From: Geodermatophilus obscurus DSM 43160
Lineage (GTDB): Bacteria; Actinomycetota; Actinomycetes; Mycobacteriales; Geodermatophilaceae
Direction: 5' to 3'
DNA length: 64,000 nt
NCBI RefSeq assembly: GCF_000025345.1
Contig: NC_013757.1
Coordinates: forward strand, 4,402,001-4,466,000
Below the pieces are notes generated by a model that worked only from the letters and a program-made list of their open reading frames with translations, did not search any database and was not told the origin of the DNA. This document shows positions 37,790 to 45,776 of this stretch, piece by piece (the first letter of the stretch is position 1; each line of letters starts with the position of its first letter). A program made the position numbers and the translations under genes.

Positions 37790-38962
37790 GTGGCCGACAC
37801 CGCGCACCCCCTGCTGCCCGCGAGCGTCCCGCTGCTGCGCCTGGCCGGGGCGGACGGCAACGAGGACCTCCAGGTCGGCGGCGCCGACTCCGCCGACGGG
37901 CTGCTCGTCTCCCCCGGCACGGCCGGGCTCACCACCCTGCTGCGCGGACTGGACGGCCGCCGGCCGCAGCGCACGGTCCTCGCCGAGGCCGCCAGGGACG
38001 GCCACGACCCCACGGCAGTGACCGCGGTGCTCGACGCCCTGCGTTCCACCGGTCTGCTCGTCGACCTGGACCCCGCCGACCTGCTGGCCTCCACCGCCGG
38101 GCCGGCTGCCGCCGCCCGCACGCAGACCGAACTGCCGACCGCCACGAGCCGGGACTCTGGGTCGCGCTGGCGCGGCCGTTGGGCTGCGACGGTTGTCGTC
38201 GACGGCGCGACGAGGGTCGGCGTGCCGCTCGCCGCGGTGCTGGCCGCGAGCGGCGTGGGCCGGGTGAGCATCCGGGACCACGGGCTGACCACGGCCGGGG
38301 ACGCCGTCGTGGGCGGGCTGGGTGCCGACGACGAGGGCCGCCCGCGCGCCCTGGCCGCAGCCGACGCCGTCCGCCGGGCCAGCCCGCTCACCGACCTGCG
38401 CCCGCTCCCCGCGGGCAGCGCAGCCGACCTCGTCGTCCTCACCAGGACGTGGGCCGCCTCGGACCCGCTCGCGGGCGACCTGCAACGGCGCGGGGTGCGG
38501 CATCTGGTGGCGACCGTCCGCGGGGAGACCGGCGTGGTGGGGCCGCTGGTGGTGCCCGGTGCCACCAGCTGCCTGCGCTGCGCGGACCTGCACCGCCGGG
38601 ACGCCGACCCGCGGTGGCCGGCGCTGGCCGCCCAGCTGACCTCGGGCGAGGCGCCGCCCGGTGGGGCGACGGTGACGTGCCTGGCGACGGCGGTGACGGC
38701 GGCCGTGCAGGTCCTGGCCGTGCTCGACGGCGCAGGCGCCCCGGCCAGCCTGGGGACGACGGTGGAGCTCCGCCCGCCGGACCTCCTCCCCCGCACCCGC
38801 CGGTGGCCGGCGCACCCGGACTGCGGCTGCGTGCCCCGCGGCGCCGGCGAGGAGGCCGGAGCCGCTCCGTCAGCGGCGCTGTCGCACATCGGGGGACAAT
38901 GGTCGCCGAGTGCGCCTCCGGGCCCGGACGGGGCCGGCGCCGCCGCGACCGCGGCCGACTGA
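37790..38962 (+). CDS. ThiF/E1-like (TOMM cyclodehydratase-type) protein
   Basis: 390 residues. The E1-like fold is visible from GVPLAAVLAASGVGRVSIRD onward, with the zinc-type Cys pair in SCLRCADLHRRDADPRWPAL and late Cys in HPDCGCVP. The N-terminus resembles the peptide-binding (RRE-like) part of azole cyclodehydratases. No precursor peptide or dehydrogenase is nearby, so it is probably the conserved housekeeping homologue (Rv3196 position in mycobacteria). Start GTG 37790; no ribosome-binding site. Confidence 0.8.
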   Translation: MADTAHPLLPASVPLLRLAGADGNEDLQVGGADSADGLLVSPGTAGLTTLLRGLDGRRPQRTVLAEAARDGHDPTAVTAVLDALRSTGLLVDLDPADLLASTAGPAAAARTQTELPTATSRDSGSRWRGRWAATVVVDGATRVGVPLAAVLAASGVGRVSIRDHGLTTAGDAVVGGLGADDEGRPRALAAADAVRRASPLTDLRPLPAGSAADLVVLTRTWAASDPLAGDLQRRGVRHLVATVRGETGVVGPLVVPGATSCLRCADLHRRDADPRWPALAAQLTSGEAPPGGATVTCLATAVTAAVQVLAVLDGAGAPASLGTTVELRPPDLLPRTRRWPAHPDCGCVPRGAGEEAGAAPSAALSHIGGQWSPSAPPGPDGAGAAATAAD

Positions 38963-38981
38963 CCGCCCAGGAGGAGCGCCC

Positions 38982-40304
38982 GTGACTGAGCCTGACCGGG
39001 GGATCCCACGAGGCTCGGTCTCACGGACCGCACGCCTGGCCTCGCTGCCGCTGGGGGCGGCCGGCCGGGCGACCCTGGGCATCGGCAAACGGCTGTCCGG
39101 TCGCCCCGCCGAGGCGGTGAACGCGGAGCTGCAGCAGCGCACCGCCGAGCAGCTGTTCGCCGTCCTGGGTCAGCTCAAGGGCGGGGCGATGAAGCTCGGG
39201 CAGACCCTCTCGGTGTTCGAGGCGGCCGTGCCCGAGGAGGTGGCCGCCCCGTACCGCGAGGCGCTGGTGAAGCTGCAGGAGGAGGCGCCGCCGATGCCGG
39301 TGCGCACCGTTCACGCGGTGCTGGCCCAGCAGCTGGGCGGCACGTGGCGCACGCGCTTCAAGGAGTTCGACGACGCGCCGGCGGCCGCGGCCAGCATCGG
39401 GCAGGTGCACCGGGCGACCTGGCGGGACGGCCGCGACGTCGCGGTCAAGATCCAGTACCCGGGCGCGGCCACCGCGCTCATGGCCGACCTCAACCAGCTG
39501 GCCCGCTTCGCCCGGCTGTTCGCCGCGCTGTTCCCCGGCCTGGACGTCAAGCCGCTGATCACCGAGCTCAAGGCCCGGGTGGTCGAGGAGCTGGACTACG
39601 GCCTGGAGGCCGACGCGCAGCGGACCTTCGCCGCCGCGTACGCCGACGACCCGCAGATCGTCGTCCCCCGGGTGGTCGCCAGCGCACCCAAGGTGATCGT
39701 CTCCGAGTGGCTCGAGGGGACGCCGCTGTCGAAGGTGATCGCCTCGGGCAGCCGCGAGGAGCGCGACCGCGCCGGGCACCTGCTCGCGGTGCTGCACTTC
39801 TCCGGTCCGCAGCGGGCCGGGCTGCTGCACGCCGACCCGCACCCGGGCAACTTCCGGCTGACCCCCGACGGCCGCTTCGGGGTCATCGACTTCGGCGCCA
39901 CCGCACGGCTGCCCGACGGGCACCCCGAGCCGATCGGCCGGCTGGTGCGCTGGGCACTGGAGGGCCGGGCCGAGGACGTGCTGGCCGACCTGCGCACCGA
40001 GGGCTTCGTCCGCCCCGGCGTGGAGGTCGACGCACAGGGGGTGCTGGAGTACCTGCTGCCGTTGCTGGAGCCGATCCGGCAGCCGCGCTTCCACTTCACG
40101 CGGGCGTGGATGCAGGAGCAGGCCACCCGGATCGCCGATCCCCGCACCGAGGCCAACCGGCTGGGCCGGATGCTCAACCTGCCCCCGGCGTACCTGCTCA
40201 TCCACCGGGTGACGATCGGGTCCATCGGGGTGCTCTGCCAGCTCGACGCGGAGGACGACTACCGCAGCGTGGTCGAGGAGTGGTTGCCCGGCTTCACCGG
40301 CTGA
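38982..40304 (+). CDS. AarF/ABC1/UbiB-family atypical kinase
   Basis: 440 residues. Family signatures: LGQLKGGAMKLGQTLSVFEA (the KxGQ motif in place of a Gly-rich loop), AAASIGQVHRATWRDGRDVA, VAVKIQYPGA (Lys), LLHADPHPGNFRL and FGVIDFGATARL (catalytic loop and metal site). Start GTG 38982 with GGAGGAG upstream. Role unproven in actinobacteria; possibly lipid or quinone related. Same place as Rv3197. Confidence 0.92.
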   Translation: MTEPDRGIPRGSVSRTARLASLPLGAAGRATLGIGKRLSGRPAEAVNAELQQRTAEQLFAVLGQLKGGAMKLGQTLSVFEAAVPEEVAAPYREALVKLQEEAPPMPVRTVHAVLAQQLGGTWRTRFKEFDDAPAAAASIGQVHRATWRDGRDVAVKIQYPGAATALMADLNQLARFARLFAALFPGLDVKPLITELKARVVEELDYGLEADAQRTFAAAYADDPQIVVPRVVASAPKVIVSEWLEGTPLSKVIASGSREERDRAGHLLAVLHFSGPQRAGLLHADPHPGNFRLTPDGRFGVIDFGATARLPDGHPEPIGRLVRWALEGRAEDVLADLRTEGFVRPGVEVDAQGVLEYLLPLLEPIRQPRFHFTRAWMQEQATRIADPRTEANRLGRMLNLPPAYLLIHRVTIGSIGVLCQLDAEDDYRSVVEEWLPGFTG

Positions 40305-40385
40305 CCGAGGACCCCCTGCCCTCAGCCCGTGAGGGGTGGGAGGACGGGGTCGTCCGGCCTGAGGCGGGGCGCGGCGCGGAGAGGA

Positions 40386-40420
40386 CCGGGTCCGGACGCA
40401 CCGGGAGCGTCCGGACCCGG
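40386..40420. terminator. Bidirectional terminator after the AarF gene
   Basis: 14-bp perfect stem CCGGGTCCGGACGC / GCGTCCGGACCCGG with a 7-base loop, between convergent genes. Partial copies of the dispersed hairpin repeat flank it (40308-40355 and 40433-40478). Confidence 0.75.
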
Positions 40421-40432
40421 CCTCGATCGGAT

Positions 40433-40478
40433 GGCCCCGCTGCAGGGCCCTTCCATGGGGGGCAGCGGGGTCCTCCTT
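40433..40478 (-). repeat. Covarying hairpin repeat, copy 9 (variant core)
   Basis: Minus-strand AAGGAGGACCCCGCTGCC ... GCAGCGGGGCC. The outer stem is kept while the core is altered. It lies at the end of the 54-residue gene. Confidence 0.6.
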
Positions 40479-40642
40479 CAGCGGACGGCGGCGCTGGCCC
40501 GCGCCGCCCGCCGCGTGGCGTACTCCGCGCGGCGGGCCCAGCGGCGGGCGGCCCGCAGCCGGCGGGCGCGCGCCTCGGCGTCGGCCTCGGCGCGCAGGCT
40601 GCGCAGCCGGTCGACGGCCAGGTCGTACTCGATGCTGTACAC
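40478..40642 (-). CDS. Small Arg/Ala-rich protein (54 aa)
   Basis: Starts VYSIEYDLAVDRLRSLRAEA and continues as a strongly basic helix ending RRAARASAAVR. Start GTG 40642 with GAGGAC 5 bases upstream. Lies between the AarF kinase gene and whiB7, 92 bases downstream of whiB7 in the same direction, and could be cotranscribed with it. Function unknown. Confidence 0.65.
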   Translation of the reverse strand: MYSIEYDLAVDRLRSLRAEADAEARARRLRAARRWARRAEYATRRAARASAAVR

Positions 40643-40734
40643 GTCAGGTCCTCACGTCGTCGTGGATGGCCCGCCGACGGCGGACCGGTGGTGCCGGGCA
40701 CGGTGGACCCGGCCCGGGACTGCGTGCCGGTCGC

Positions 40735-41076
40735 TCACGCGACCGCCACCTTGCGGGGGCGACCCCGCGGGCGCTTGCGCGGGATGACCACACCCCGCTC
40801 GAAGATCTCCCCGCCCCAGACGCCCCACGGCTCGCCGCGGAGCAGCGCGCCGGCCAGGCAGGCGTCGCGGACCGGACAGTCCGCGCAGCGGACCTTGGCC
40901 TCCTCCAGCCCTGCCGGGGTGTCCGCGAACCACAGGTCCGGGTCGGTCCGGCACGGCAGGGGACGCCGCACCGGTGCCGGCGCCAGCGGGGGCGCCGGCC
41001 GTCGGGGAAGGGAGCCACCGGTCCGGGGGAGCCCGGGTCGGCGGTGGGTCGTCAGACGGTCGGCCGTCGACTGCAC
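40735..41076 (-). CDS. whiB7: WhiB7-family transcriptional regulator
   Basis: 113 residues. Four iron-sulfur Cys at 42, 64, 67 and 73 (C-x21-C-x2-C-x5-C), GVWGG turn at 85-89, and a C-terminal AT-hook RGRPRK at 104-109, which is diagnostic of WhiB7. WhiB7 binds SigA and AT-rich promoter DNA to switch on intrinsic antibiotic resistance. Start GTG 41076 with GAGGAGGAG upstream. The position between the AarF gene and uvrD2 matches mycobacteria. It is probably controlled by the leader ORF and hairpin upstream. Confidence 0.94.
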   Translation of the reverse strand: MQSTADRLTTHRRPGLPRTGGSLPRRPAPPLAPAPVRRPLPCRTDPDLWFADTPAGLEEAKVRCADCPVRDACLAGALLRGEPWGVWGGEIFERGVVIPRKRPRGRPRKVAVA

Positions 41077-41162
41077 TGCCGCTCCTCCTCGTACTCGTCG
41101 TCTACGACCGGCGGGGGCCCGCCGACCGGGAGTCGGGGCCGGGTGCCGCGGAGGAGATGAGA

Positions 41163-41197
41163 GAGGCCGCGGATCCCGGTTCGGGTTCCGCGGCCTC
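41163..41197 (-). terminator. Attenuator-like hairpin before whiB7
   Basis: Arms 41163-41177 and 41183-41197 form a 15-bp stem with one mismatch and a 5-base loop, 86 bases upstream of the whiB7 start and 20 bases after the leader ORF stop. It is followed by a pyrimidine-rich run (TCTCATCTCC), not a T tract. Confidence 0.65.
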
Positions 41198-41216
41198 GAG
41201 GAGGTCCTGTCGAGCG

Positions 41217-41531
41217 CTAGCTCGAGGGTCTCCTCGAGGAGTGGATCCCGAGGGTGGTGCCGTTGTGCTCGGTGGTGGTGCGCTCGCTGACCTGCTGCGC
41301 GTAGCCGGTGGTGGCGAAGGCGTCGATCGCCGGCGTCGCGAAGACGCCGATGCCGGTGAAGTCGAGGCCGGGGACACGGGTGCCGGGGCGCGGGGTGACG
41401 AGCGGGGTCACCGGGAGGGCGCGCAGGCGGGCGACCGCGGGCGACTCGACGGCGCAGGCAGCCGTACGCACGGCGAGGCCCACCGGGCCACGAGCCCCGG
41501 CGGGGGCGAGGGTCCACAATGTGCTGATCAC
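41217..41531 (-). CDS. Leader ORF upstream of whiB7 (104 aa)
   Basis: Starts VISTLWTLAPAGARGPVGLA and ends TLGIHSSRRPSS. No recognised domain. Codon use is strongly GC at third positions, so it is probably translated. Start GTG 41531 with GGAGGAGG about 9 bases upstream. It sits between the whiB7 promoter and the hairpin, the position of regulatory uORFs known for whiB7/wblC in other actinobacteria. The last codons include a 12-base palindrome (41230-41241). Confidence 0.65.
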   Translation of the reverse strand: MISTLWTLAPAGARGPVGLAVRTAACAVESPAVARLRALPVTPLVTPRPGTRVPGLDFTGIGVFATPAIDAFATTGYAQQVSERTTTEHNGTTLGIHSSRRPSS

Positions 41532-41618
41532 GTCGCCCACCTCCTCCGGGGGTCGGATCGCGGCCGTGCGGCCGGTCTCGGGTCTGGCGCGCTCGGGGTG
41601 CTCTCGAGCGCGATCAGG

Positions 41619-41648
41619 ACAGTAGGGGGCCGCCGCGGAGACGGTCAA
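41619..41648 (-). promoter_or_regulatory. WhiB7-type promoter
   Basis: Minus strand: -35 TTGACC (41648-41643), 18-base spacer, -10 TACTGT (41624-41619). Just upstream of the -35 is GGTTAATTG, the AT-rich patch that WhiB7 AT-hooks are known to contact. Confidence 0.72.
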
Positions 41649-41655
41649 CGCAATT

Positions 41656-41678
41656 AACCGGGCCGTGCCCGGGCGGTT
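41656..41678 (-). terminator. Terminator of uvrD2
   Basis: Minus strand AACCGCCCGGGC, ACG, GCCCGGTT then AATTG. It shares its AT bases with the whiB7 promoter, so uvrD2 termination and whiB7 activation use the same DNA. Confidence 0.55.
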
Positions 41679-41713
41679 CCGGACGGCCGACCGCCGTGAC
41701 CTACCGCGACGTC

Positions 41714-43738
41714 TCAGGAACCGAGAGTGCCCAGCACGTCCTCGCCGTACAGCTCCAGCTTGCGGGCCCCGATGCCCGGCAGCGCGGCCAGCTCGCGCAG
41801 CGACGCCGGCCGGGTCTCCGCGATCGCCTGAAGCGTCGCGTCGGTGAAGACGACGTAGGCCGGGACCGACGCCGAGGCGGCCGCCTCGCTGCGCCAGGCC
41901 CGCAGTCGCTCGAACAACTCCCCCGCCTCGCCCTCCAGGACGACCTTGGCGCGCTTCTGCCGGCGCTGGGGCGGTGCCGCCGTCGGCGTGGACCCGGGGA
42001 CCAGCCCGTCGAGGAAGCGACTGCGCGGCCGGGACCGGCGTCCGCCGGGGTTACGGGCCAGCGACCACGAGAGGTTCAGCTGCTCCCGGGCGCGGGTGAC
42101 GGCGACGTAGAGCAGCCGCCGCTCCTCCTCGACCGCGTCCGGGCGGGACAGCGACTGCGAGATCGGGAGGACGCCGTCGACGAGGCCGACGACGAAGACG
42201 GCGTCCCACTCCAGGCCCTTGGCCGCGTGCATCGAGGCCAGCGTGACGCCCTGCACGGTGGGGGCGTGCTGGGCGTCGGCGCGGGCGGCCAGGTGGGACA
42301 CGAAGCCGGCGAGGTCCAACGTCGGGTCCTCCGCCACGAGGTCCACGGCGAGGTCGACCAGCGCGGCGAGGGACTGCCAGCGGTCGCGGGCCGCTCCCCC
42401 GGGCGGCGGGCGGTGCTCCACCCAGCCGGTGGAGGCCAGGACGTCGCGCACGGTCGGCACCAGCGCGCCGGGCTCGGTGCCACCGGCCGCGGCGCCGCGC
42501 AGCAGCAGCACCGCCTCCCGCACCTCCGGCCGCTCGAAGAAGCGCTCACCGCCGCGGAGCACGTAGGGCACGCCGACGGCGGCGAGCGCGTTCTCGTAGA
42601 CCTCGGACTGGGCGTTGATCCGGAAGAGGACGGCGATCTCGGCGGCCGGGGTCCCGGCGTCGACCAGCGCCCGGCACGCCTGGGCGACCGCGGCGGCCTC
42701 GGTGGGCTCGTCGGGGTGCTCGGAGAAGCGCGGCGCGGGCCCCTCGGCGCGCTGGCCCAGCAGCCGCAGCCCGGGCAGGCCCTTGCGCGGCGGCGCCTGC
42801 CCGATGAGCTTGTTGGCCAGCGCCACGACCTGCGGCGTGGAGCGGTAGTCCCGCTCCAGCTTGACGACCTCGGCGTCCGGGTAGCGGTCGGCGAACCCCA
42901 GCAGGTAGTCGGGGTCGGCGCCGGTGAACGAGTAGATCGTCTGGTTCGGGTCCCCCACCACGCAGACGTCGGCCCGGCCGCCGAGCCAGGCGTCGAGCAG
43001 CCGCTGCTGCAGCGGGTTGACGTCCTGGTACTCGTCGACGACGAAGTGCCGGTACTGCCCGCGCACCTGCCTGGCGACGTCCGGGTGTTCCTCGAGGGCG
43101 AAGGCGGTGACCAGCAGCAGGTCCTCGAAGTCCAGCGCGCCGTCCCGCTGCTTGGCCGACTCGTAGCTCGCGTAGACCCGGGCCACCGCCGCCGGCTCGA
43201 ACGGCGGCTCGCGGCCGGCGGCCTGGGCCCGGGCCGGGTAGTCGTCGGGCGTGGCCAGCGTGGTCTTGGCCCACTCGATCTCGCTGGCGAGGTCGCGCAG
43301 GCTGGTGCGGTCGGTCGACAACCGGGAGCGGGACGCCGCGGCGGCCACGAGGCGGAGCTTGTTCTCCACCAGCTCGGGCATCGGGCCGCCGAGGACGCGG
43401 GGGGCGAAGTAGCGCAGCTGGCGCATGGCCGCGGCGTGGAAGGTGCGGGCCTGGACGCCGCCCACCCCCAGCCCGGCCAGCCGGGACCGCAGCTCCCCCG
43501 CGGCCCGGGCGGTGAAGGTGACGGCGAGGACCTGCTCCGGCACGAAGGCCCCGGTGTGCACGCCGTAGGCGATCCGGTGGGTGATGGTGCGGGTCTTGCC
43601 GGTGCCCGCACCGGCGAGGATGCAGACCGGCCCGGACACCGCCTGGGCGGCGGTGAGCTGCTCGTCGTCCAGCTGGGCGAGCACGGCCTCGGCGCCCGCG
43701 ACCCGGACGTCCCCGGGTGCACCGGCGATCTGCGACAT
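41714..43738 (-). CDS. uvrD2: UvrD2-type superfamily-1 DNA helicase with HRDC domain
   Basis: 674 residues. Walker A LAGAGTGKTRTITHRIAYG, Walker B VVDEYQDVNPLQQ, motif III VVGDPNQTIYSFTGAD, motif VI LLYVAVTRAREQLNLS, then a C-terminal HRDC domain (TDATLQAIAETRPASLRELA, LPGIGARKLELYG). 3'-5' helicase in repair or replication; essential in mycobacteria. Start ATG 43738 with GGAGG upstream. Divergent from the mycoredoxin gene. Confidence 0.94.
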   Translation of the reverse strand: MSQIAGAPGDVRVAGAEAVLAQLDDEQLTAAQAVSGPVCILAGAGTGKTRTITHRIAYGVHTGAFVPEQVLAVTFTARAAGELRSRLAGLGVGGVQARTFHAAAMRQLRYFAPRVLGGPMPELVENKLRLVAAAASRSRLSTDRTSLRDLASEIEWAKTTLATPDDYPARAQAAGREPPFEPAAVARVYASYESAKQRDGALDFEDLLLVTAFALEEHPDVARQVRGQYRHFVVDEYQDVNPLQQRLLDAWLGGRADVCVVGDPNQTIYSFTGADPDYLLGFADRYPDAEVVKLERDYRSTPQVVALANKLIGQAPPRKGLPGLRLLGQRAEGPAPRFSEHPDEPTEAAAVAQACRALVDAGTPAAEIAVLFRINAQSEVYENALAAVGVPYVLRGGERFFERPEVREAVLLLRGAAAGGTEPGALVPTVRDVLASTGWVEHRPPPGGAARDRWQSLAALVDLAVDLVAEDPTLDLAGFVSHLAARADAQHAPTVQGVTLASMHAAKGLEWDAVFVVGLVDGVLPISQSLSRPDAVEEERRLLYVAVTRAREQLNLSWSLARNPGGRRSRPRSRFLDGLVPGSTPTAAPPQRRQKRAKVVLEGEAGELFERLRAWRSEAAASASVPAYVVFTDATLQAIAETRPASLRELAALPGIGARKLELYGEDVLGTLGS

Positions 43739-43800
43739 CGGCCTCCCCGTCTCCCGTCGATGGCCGGTGCCCATCCTCCCAGCCGTCACCGACAGAGGGG

Positions 43801-43826
43801 GGAAGCATCCCCGGAGGCGCGGCGTT
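43801..43826 (+). promoter_or_regulatory. Possible SigR-type promoter of mycoredoxin
   Basis: GGAAG (43801-43805), 18 bases, GTT (43824-43826). One mismatch from GGAAT. Mycoredoxin genes are SigR targets in Streptomyces. Confidence 0.5.
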
Positions 43827-43887
43827 GTCGCGCCTTGACGGACGGGCCCGGCGCCCGGACCCCGGACCGACCTGGAGGAGATCCTCG

Positions 43888-44151
43888 ATGACCGCCGCTC
43901 CCGCCGCCGTGACCATGTACACCACCACGTGGTGCGGGTACTGCGTCCGGTTGAAGAAGCTCATGCAGCGCGAGGGCATCGAGTACGCCGAGGTCAACAT
44001 CGAGCAGGACGCCGCCGCGGCCGACGTGGTCATGCAGGCCAACGGGGGCAACCGCACCGTCCCGACGCTGCTCTTCCCCGACGGGAGCGCCCTGACCAAC
44101 CCCACCATCGACCAGGTCAAGGCCCAGCTGGCACAGTCCACGGGGTCATGA
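43888..44151 (+). CDS. mrx1: Mycoredoxin (glutaredoxin-like, mycothiol-dependent)
   Basis: 87 residues, thioredoxin fold with active site WCGYC (Cys16 and Cys19) and the cis-Pro in NRTVPTLLFPDGS. Reduces mycothiol-mixed disulfides. Start ATG 43888 with GGAGGAG upstream. Conserved neighbour of uvrD2 (Rv3198A). Confidence 0.94.
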   Translation: MTAAPAAVTMYTTTWCGYCVRLKKLMQREGIEYAEVNIEQDAAAADVVMQANGGNRTVPTLLFPDGSALTNPTIDQVKAQLAQSTGS

Positions 44152-44270
44152 CGGCGAGTGTTCCCTCAGCAGCGCTGCGCGAGGGGGCACAGTTGACGCG
44201 GCCGGCTCGTTACCGTCGCCCTCTCGCCCCCGGCTGCCCGCCGGGCCCAGCCCCTCGCGGAGGCCGCCCA

Positions 44271-44936
44271 GTGAGTGAGCGCACAGAACCAGCGGAGTGC
44301 CCGCCGGCGTCACCGTCGGCCGGTTTCCGGGGAGGCCGTGTGAGCCAGGGCCTGGAGGACGTGACGGCGGCGGACGACCCGTGCGGCACGGAGCAGCCCA
44401 CCGTGGTGGTGGCCCGCACCGGCCGCGGCTGGTCGGTGTTCGCCCCCGGCCGCGCAGAGGACGTCGACGACCTCGTGGAGGGCATGACCCTCGCCGACCT
44501 GGTCAGCGAGGAGCTCGGCGCGCCGGTCGAACCGGACCGCGGAGCCCGCCGCGCGGCCCGGGGTGCCGCTTCCGGGTCCGACTCCGACGCCGACCCGCGG
44601 GACGCCCGGATCGCTGCCCTGGAGCGCACCGTCGCCCAGCTCGAGCACGCCCTGGCCGCCCGGGTCTCCACCGAGCGGGCCATCGGCGTGCTGGCCGAAC
44701 GTCAGGGCACGACGCCGCAGGCCGCCTTCGAGCAGCTGCGGCGCGACGCCCGCTCGCAGGGGCGGCCGGTGCCCGAGCTCGCCCGTGAGGTGCTCGACGA
44801 CCTGGCCGTCCGGCCGGTCGCGACCGAGGTCGACGTCCCCGCCCGTCCGGCCCCGCGGCCGCCCGTCCGCGAGGCCGGGCGGGCGCCCCGCACCCGCAGC
44901 CGGGCCGGGCGCGGGCCCGCGGAGGGCCGGTCCTGA
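44271..44936 (+). CDS. ANTAR-domain protein
   Basis: 221 residues. An N-terminal disordered stretch, a central part with VVVARTGRGWSVFAPGRAED, then a coiled coil running into an ANTAR domain at about 120-178 (LERTVAQLEHALAARVSTER, AIGVLAERQGTTPQAAFEQL). ANTAR domains bind tandem RNA hairpins and act as antiterminators. The C-terminus is Pro/Arg-rich. Start GTG 44271 with GGAGG 7 bases upstream; GTG 44340 is a shorter alternative. It overlaps the next gene as CTGA. No receiver or GAF domain is visible. Confidence 0.8.
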   Translation: MSERTEPAECPPASPSAGFRGGRVSQGLEDVTAADDPCGTEQPTVVVARTGRGWSVFAPGRAEDVDDLVEGMTLADLVSEELGAPVEPDRGARRAARGAASGSDSDADPRDARIAALERTVAQLEHALAARVSTERAIGVLAERQGTTPQAAFEQLRRDARSQGRPVPELAREVLDDLAVRPVATEVDVPARPAPRPPVREAGRAPRTRSRAGRGPAEGRS

Positions 44937-45583
44937 CCCGTCCGGAGCCGCTGACCCCCAAGGCGCTGGCCGACCGGCTGGCCGAGCTGCTCGCCGGCAC
45001 CGAGCCCGACCCGGGGGCGTCCGCACTCCGGGTCGCCGTCGACGGCCCCGACGTCGCACGGCCCGTCGAGCTGGCGACCGCGGTCGCCGAACGCCTCCCG
45101 CCGCTGGGTCGCCCTGCCGTCGTCGTCCCGGCCGGCGGGTTCCTGCGCCCGGCGTCGCTGCGGCTCGAGCACGGCCGCACCGACCCCGACGCCCGCTACA
45201 CCGACTGGCTGGACTCCGGCGCGCTGGCCCGCGAGGTGCTCGACCCGGTGGGCCCCGGCGGCTCCGGGGAGTACCTGCCGGTCCTGTGGGACGTCGCTCG
45301 CGACCGGGCCGCCCGCGCCGTCCCCCGGCCGATGCCGCCCCGCGGTGTGCTGCTCGTGCCCGGCGCCCTGCTGCAGGGGCTGGGGCTGGCCTTCGACGTC
45401 GTCGTCCACCTGCGGGTGGCCCCGCCGGCCCGCCGGCGGCGCACGCCGCAGGAGCAGGCGTGGGAGCTGCCCGCCTACGACCGCTACGACGACGAGGTGG
45501 ACCCGGTGTCCCTGGCCGACGCCGTGGTGCTGGCCGACTCCCTCGACCACCCCGCGCTGGTGCTCCAGGGCCGCTTCCGCTGA
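44933..45583 (+). CDS. Uridine-kinase-like protein with degenerate P-loop
   Basis: 216 residues with the layout of uridine kinase/P-loop NTPases (LRVAVDGPDVARP, then VVVPAGGFLRPASLRLEHGR, YTDWLDSGALAREVLDPVGP). The normal GxxxxGK(S/T) is replaced by GPDVARP (about residues 38-44), so no phosphate-binding Lys. Start is CTG 44933 in a CTGA overlap, with GGAGG 7 bases upstream; no ATG, GTG or TTG lies in frame before 45236, which would cut off half the fold. Probably not an active kinase. Confidence 0.78.
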   Translation: MTRPEPLTPKALADRLAELLAGTEPDPGASALRVAVDGPDVARPVELATAVAERLPPLGRPAVVVPAGGFLRPASLRLEHGRTDPDARYTDWLDSGALAREVLDPVGPGGSGEYLPVLWDVARDRAARAVPRPMPPRGVLLVPGALLQGLGLAFDVVVHLRVAPPARRRRTPQEQAWELPAYDRYDDEVDPVSLADAVVLADSLDHPALVLQGRFR

Positions 45584-45654
45584 CGGAGGGCCCGGCCACT
45601 CGCCTCGTGGCACGACCCCGCCCGCATCCCAGCCCTCGATGATCATGAGATCCG

Positions 45655-45692
45655 GGTGGCGACACGCCATGGGGACCCGGCCCGTCGCCACC
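45655..45692. terminator. Hairpin between convergent genes
   Basis: GGTGGCGAC and GTCGCCACC, 9-bp stem with a 20-base loop, between the uridine-kinase-like gene and nudC. A moderate terminator candidate. Confidence 0.4.
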
Positions 45693-45776
45693 ACAGCTCC
45701 ATGCGTCCGGAGGCGCGGTAGAGCTGGCTGACACGTGCGCGGGGCCGGGAGCGCCGAGGGCCCGGGGGGCGTCCGC

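Noticed and set aside
37790..38962. A ribosomal azole-peptide (TOMM) biosynthesis cluster
   Set aside because: The ThiF-like protein resembles a cyclodehydratase part, but there is no precursor peptide, YcaO or dehydrogenase gene, and the same gene sits at this place in non-producers.
44187..44216. SigA promoter TTGACG/TACCGT before the ANTAR gene
   Set aside because: The spacer is only about 12 bases, too short for a normal -35/-10 pair. TACCGT alone might still act, but the evidence is weak.
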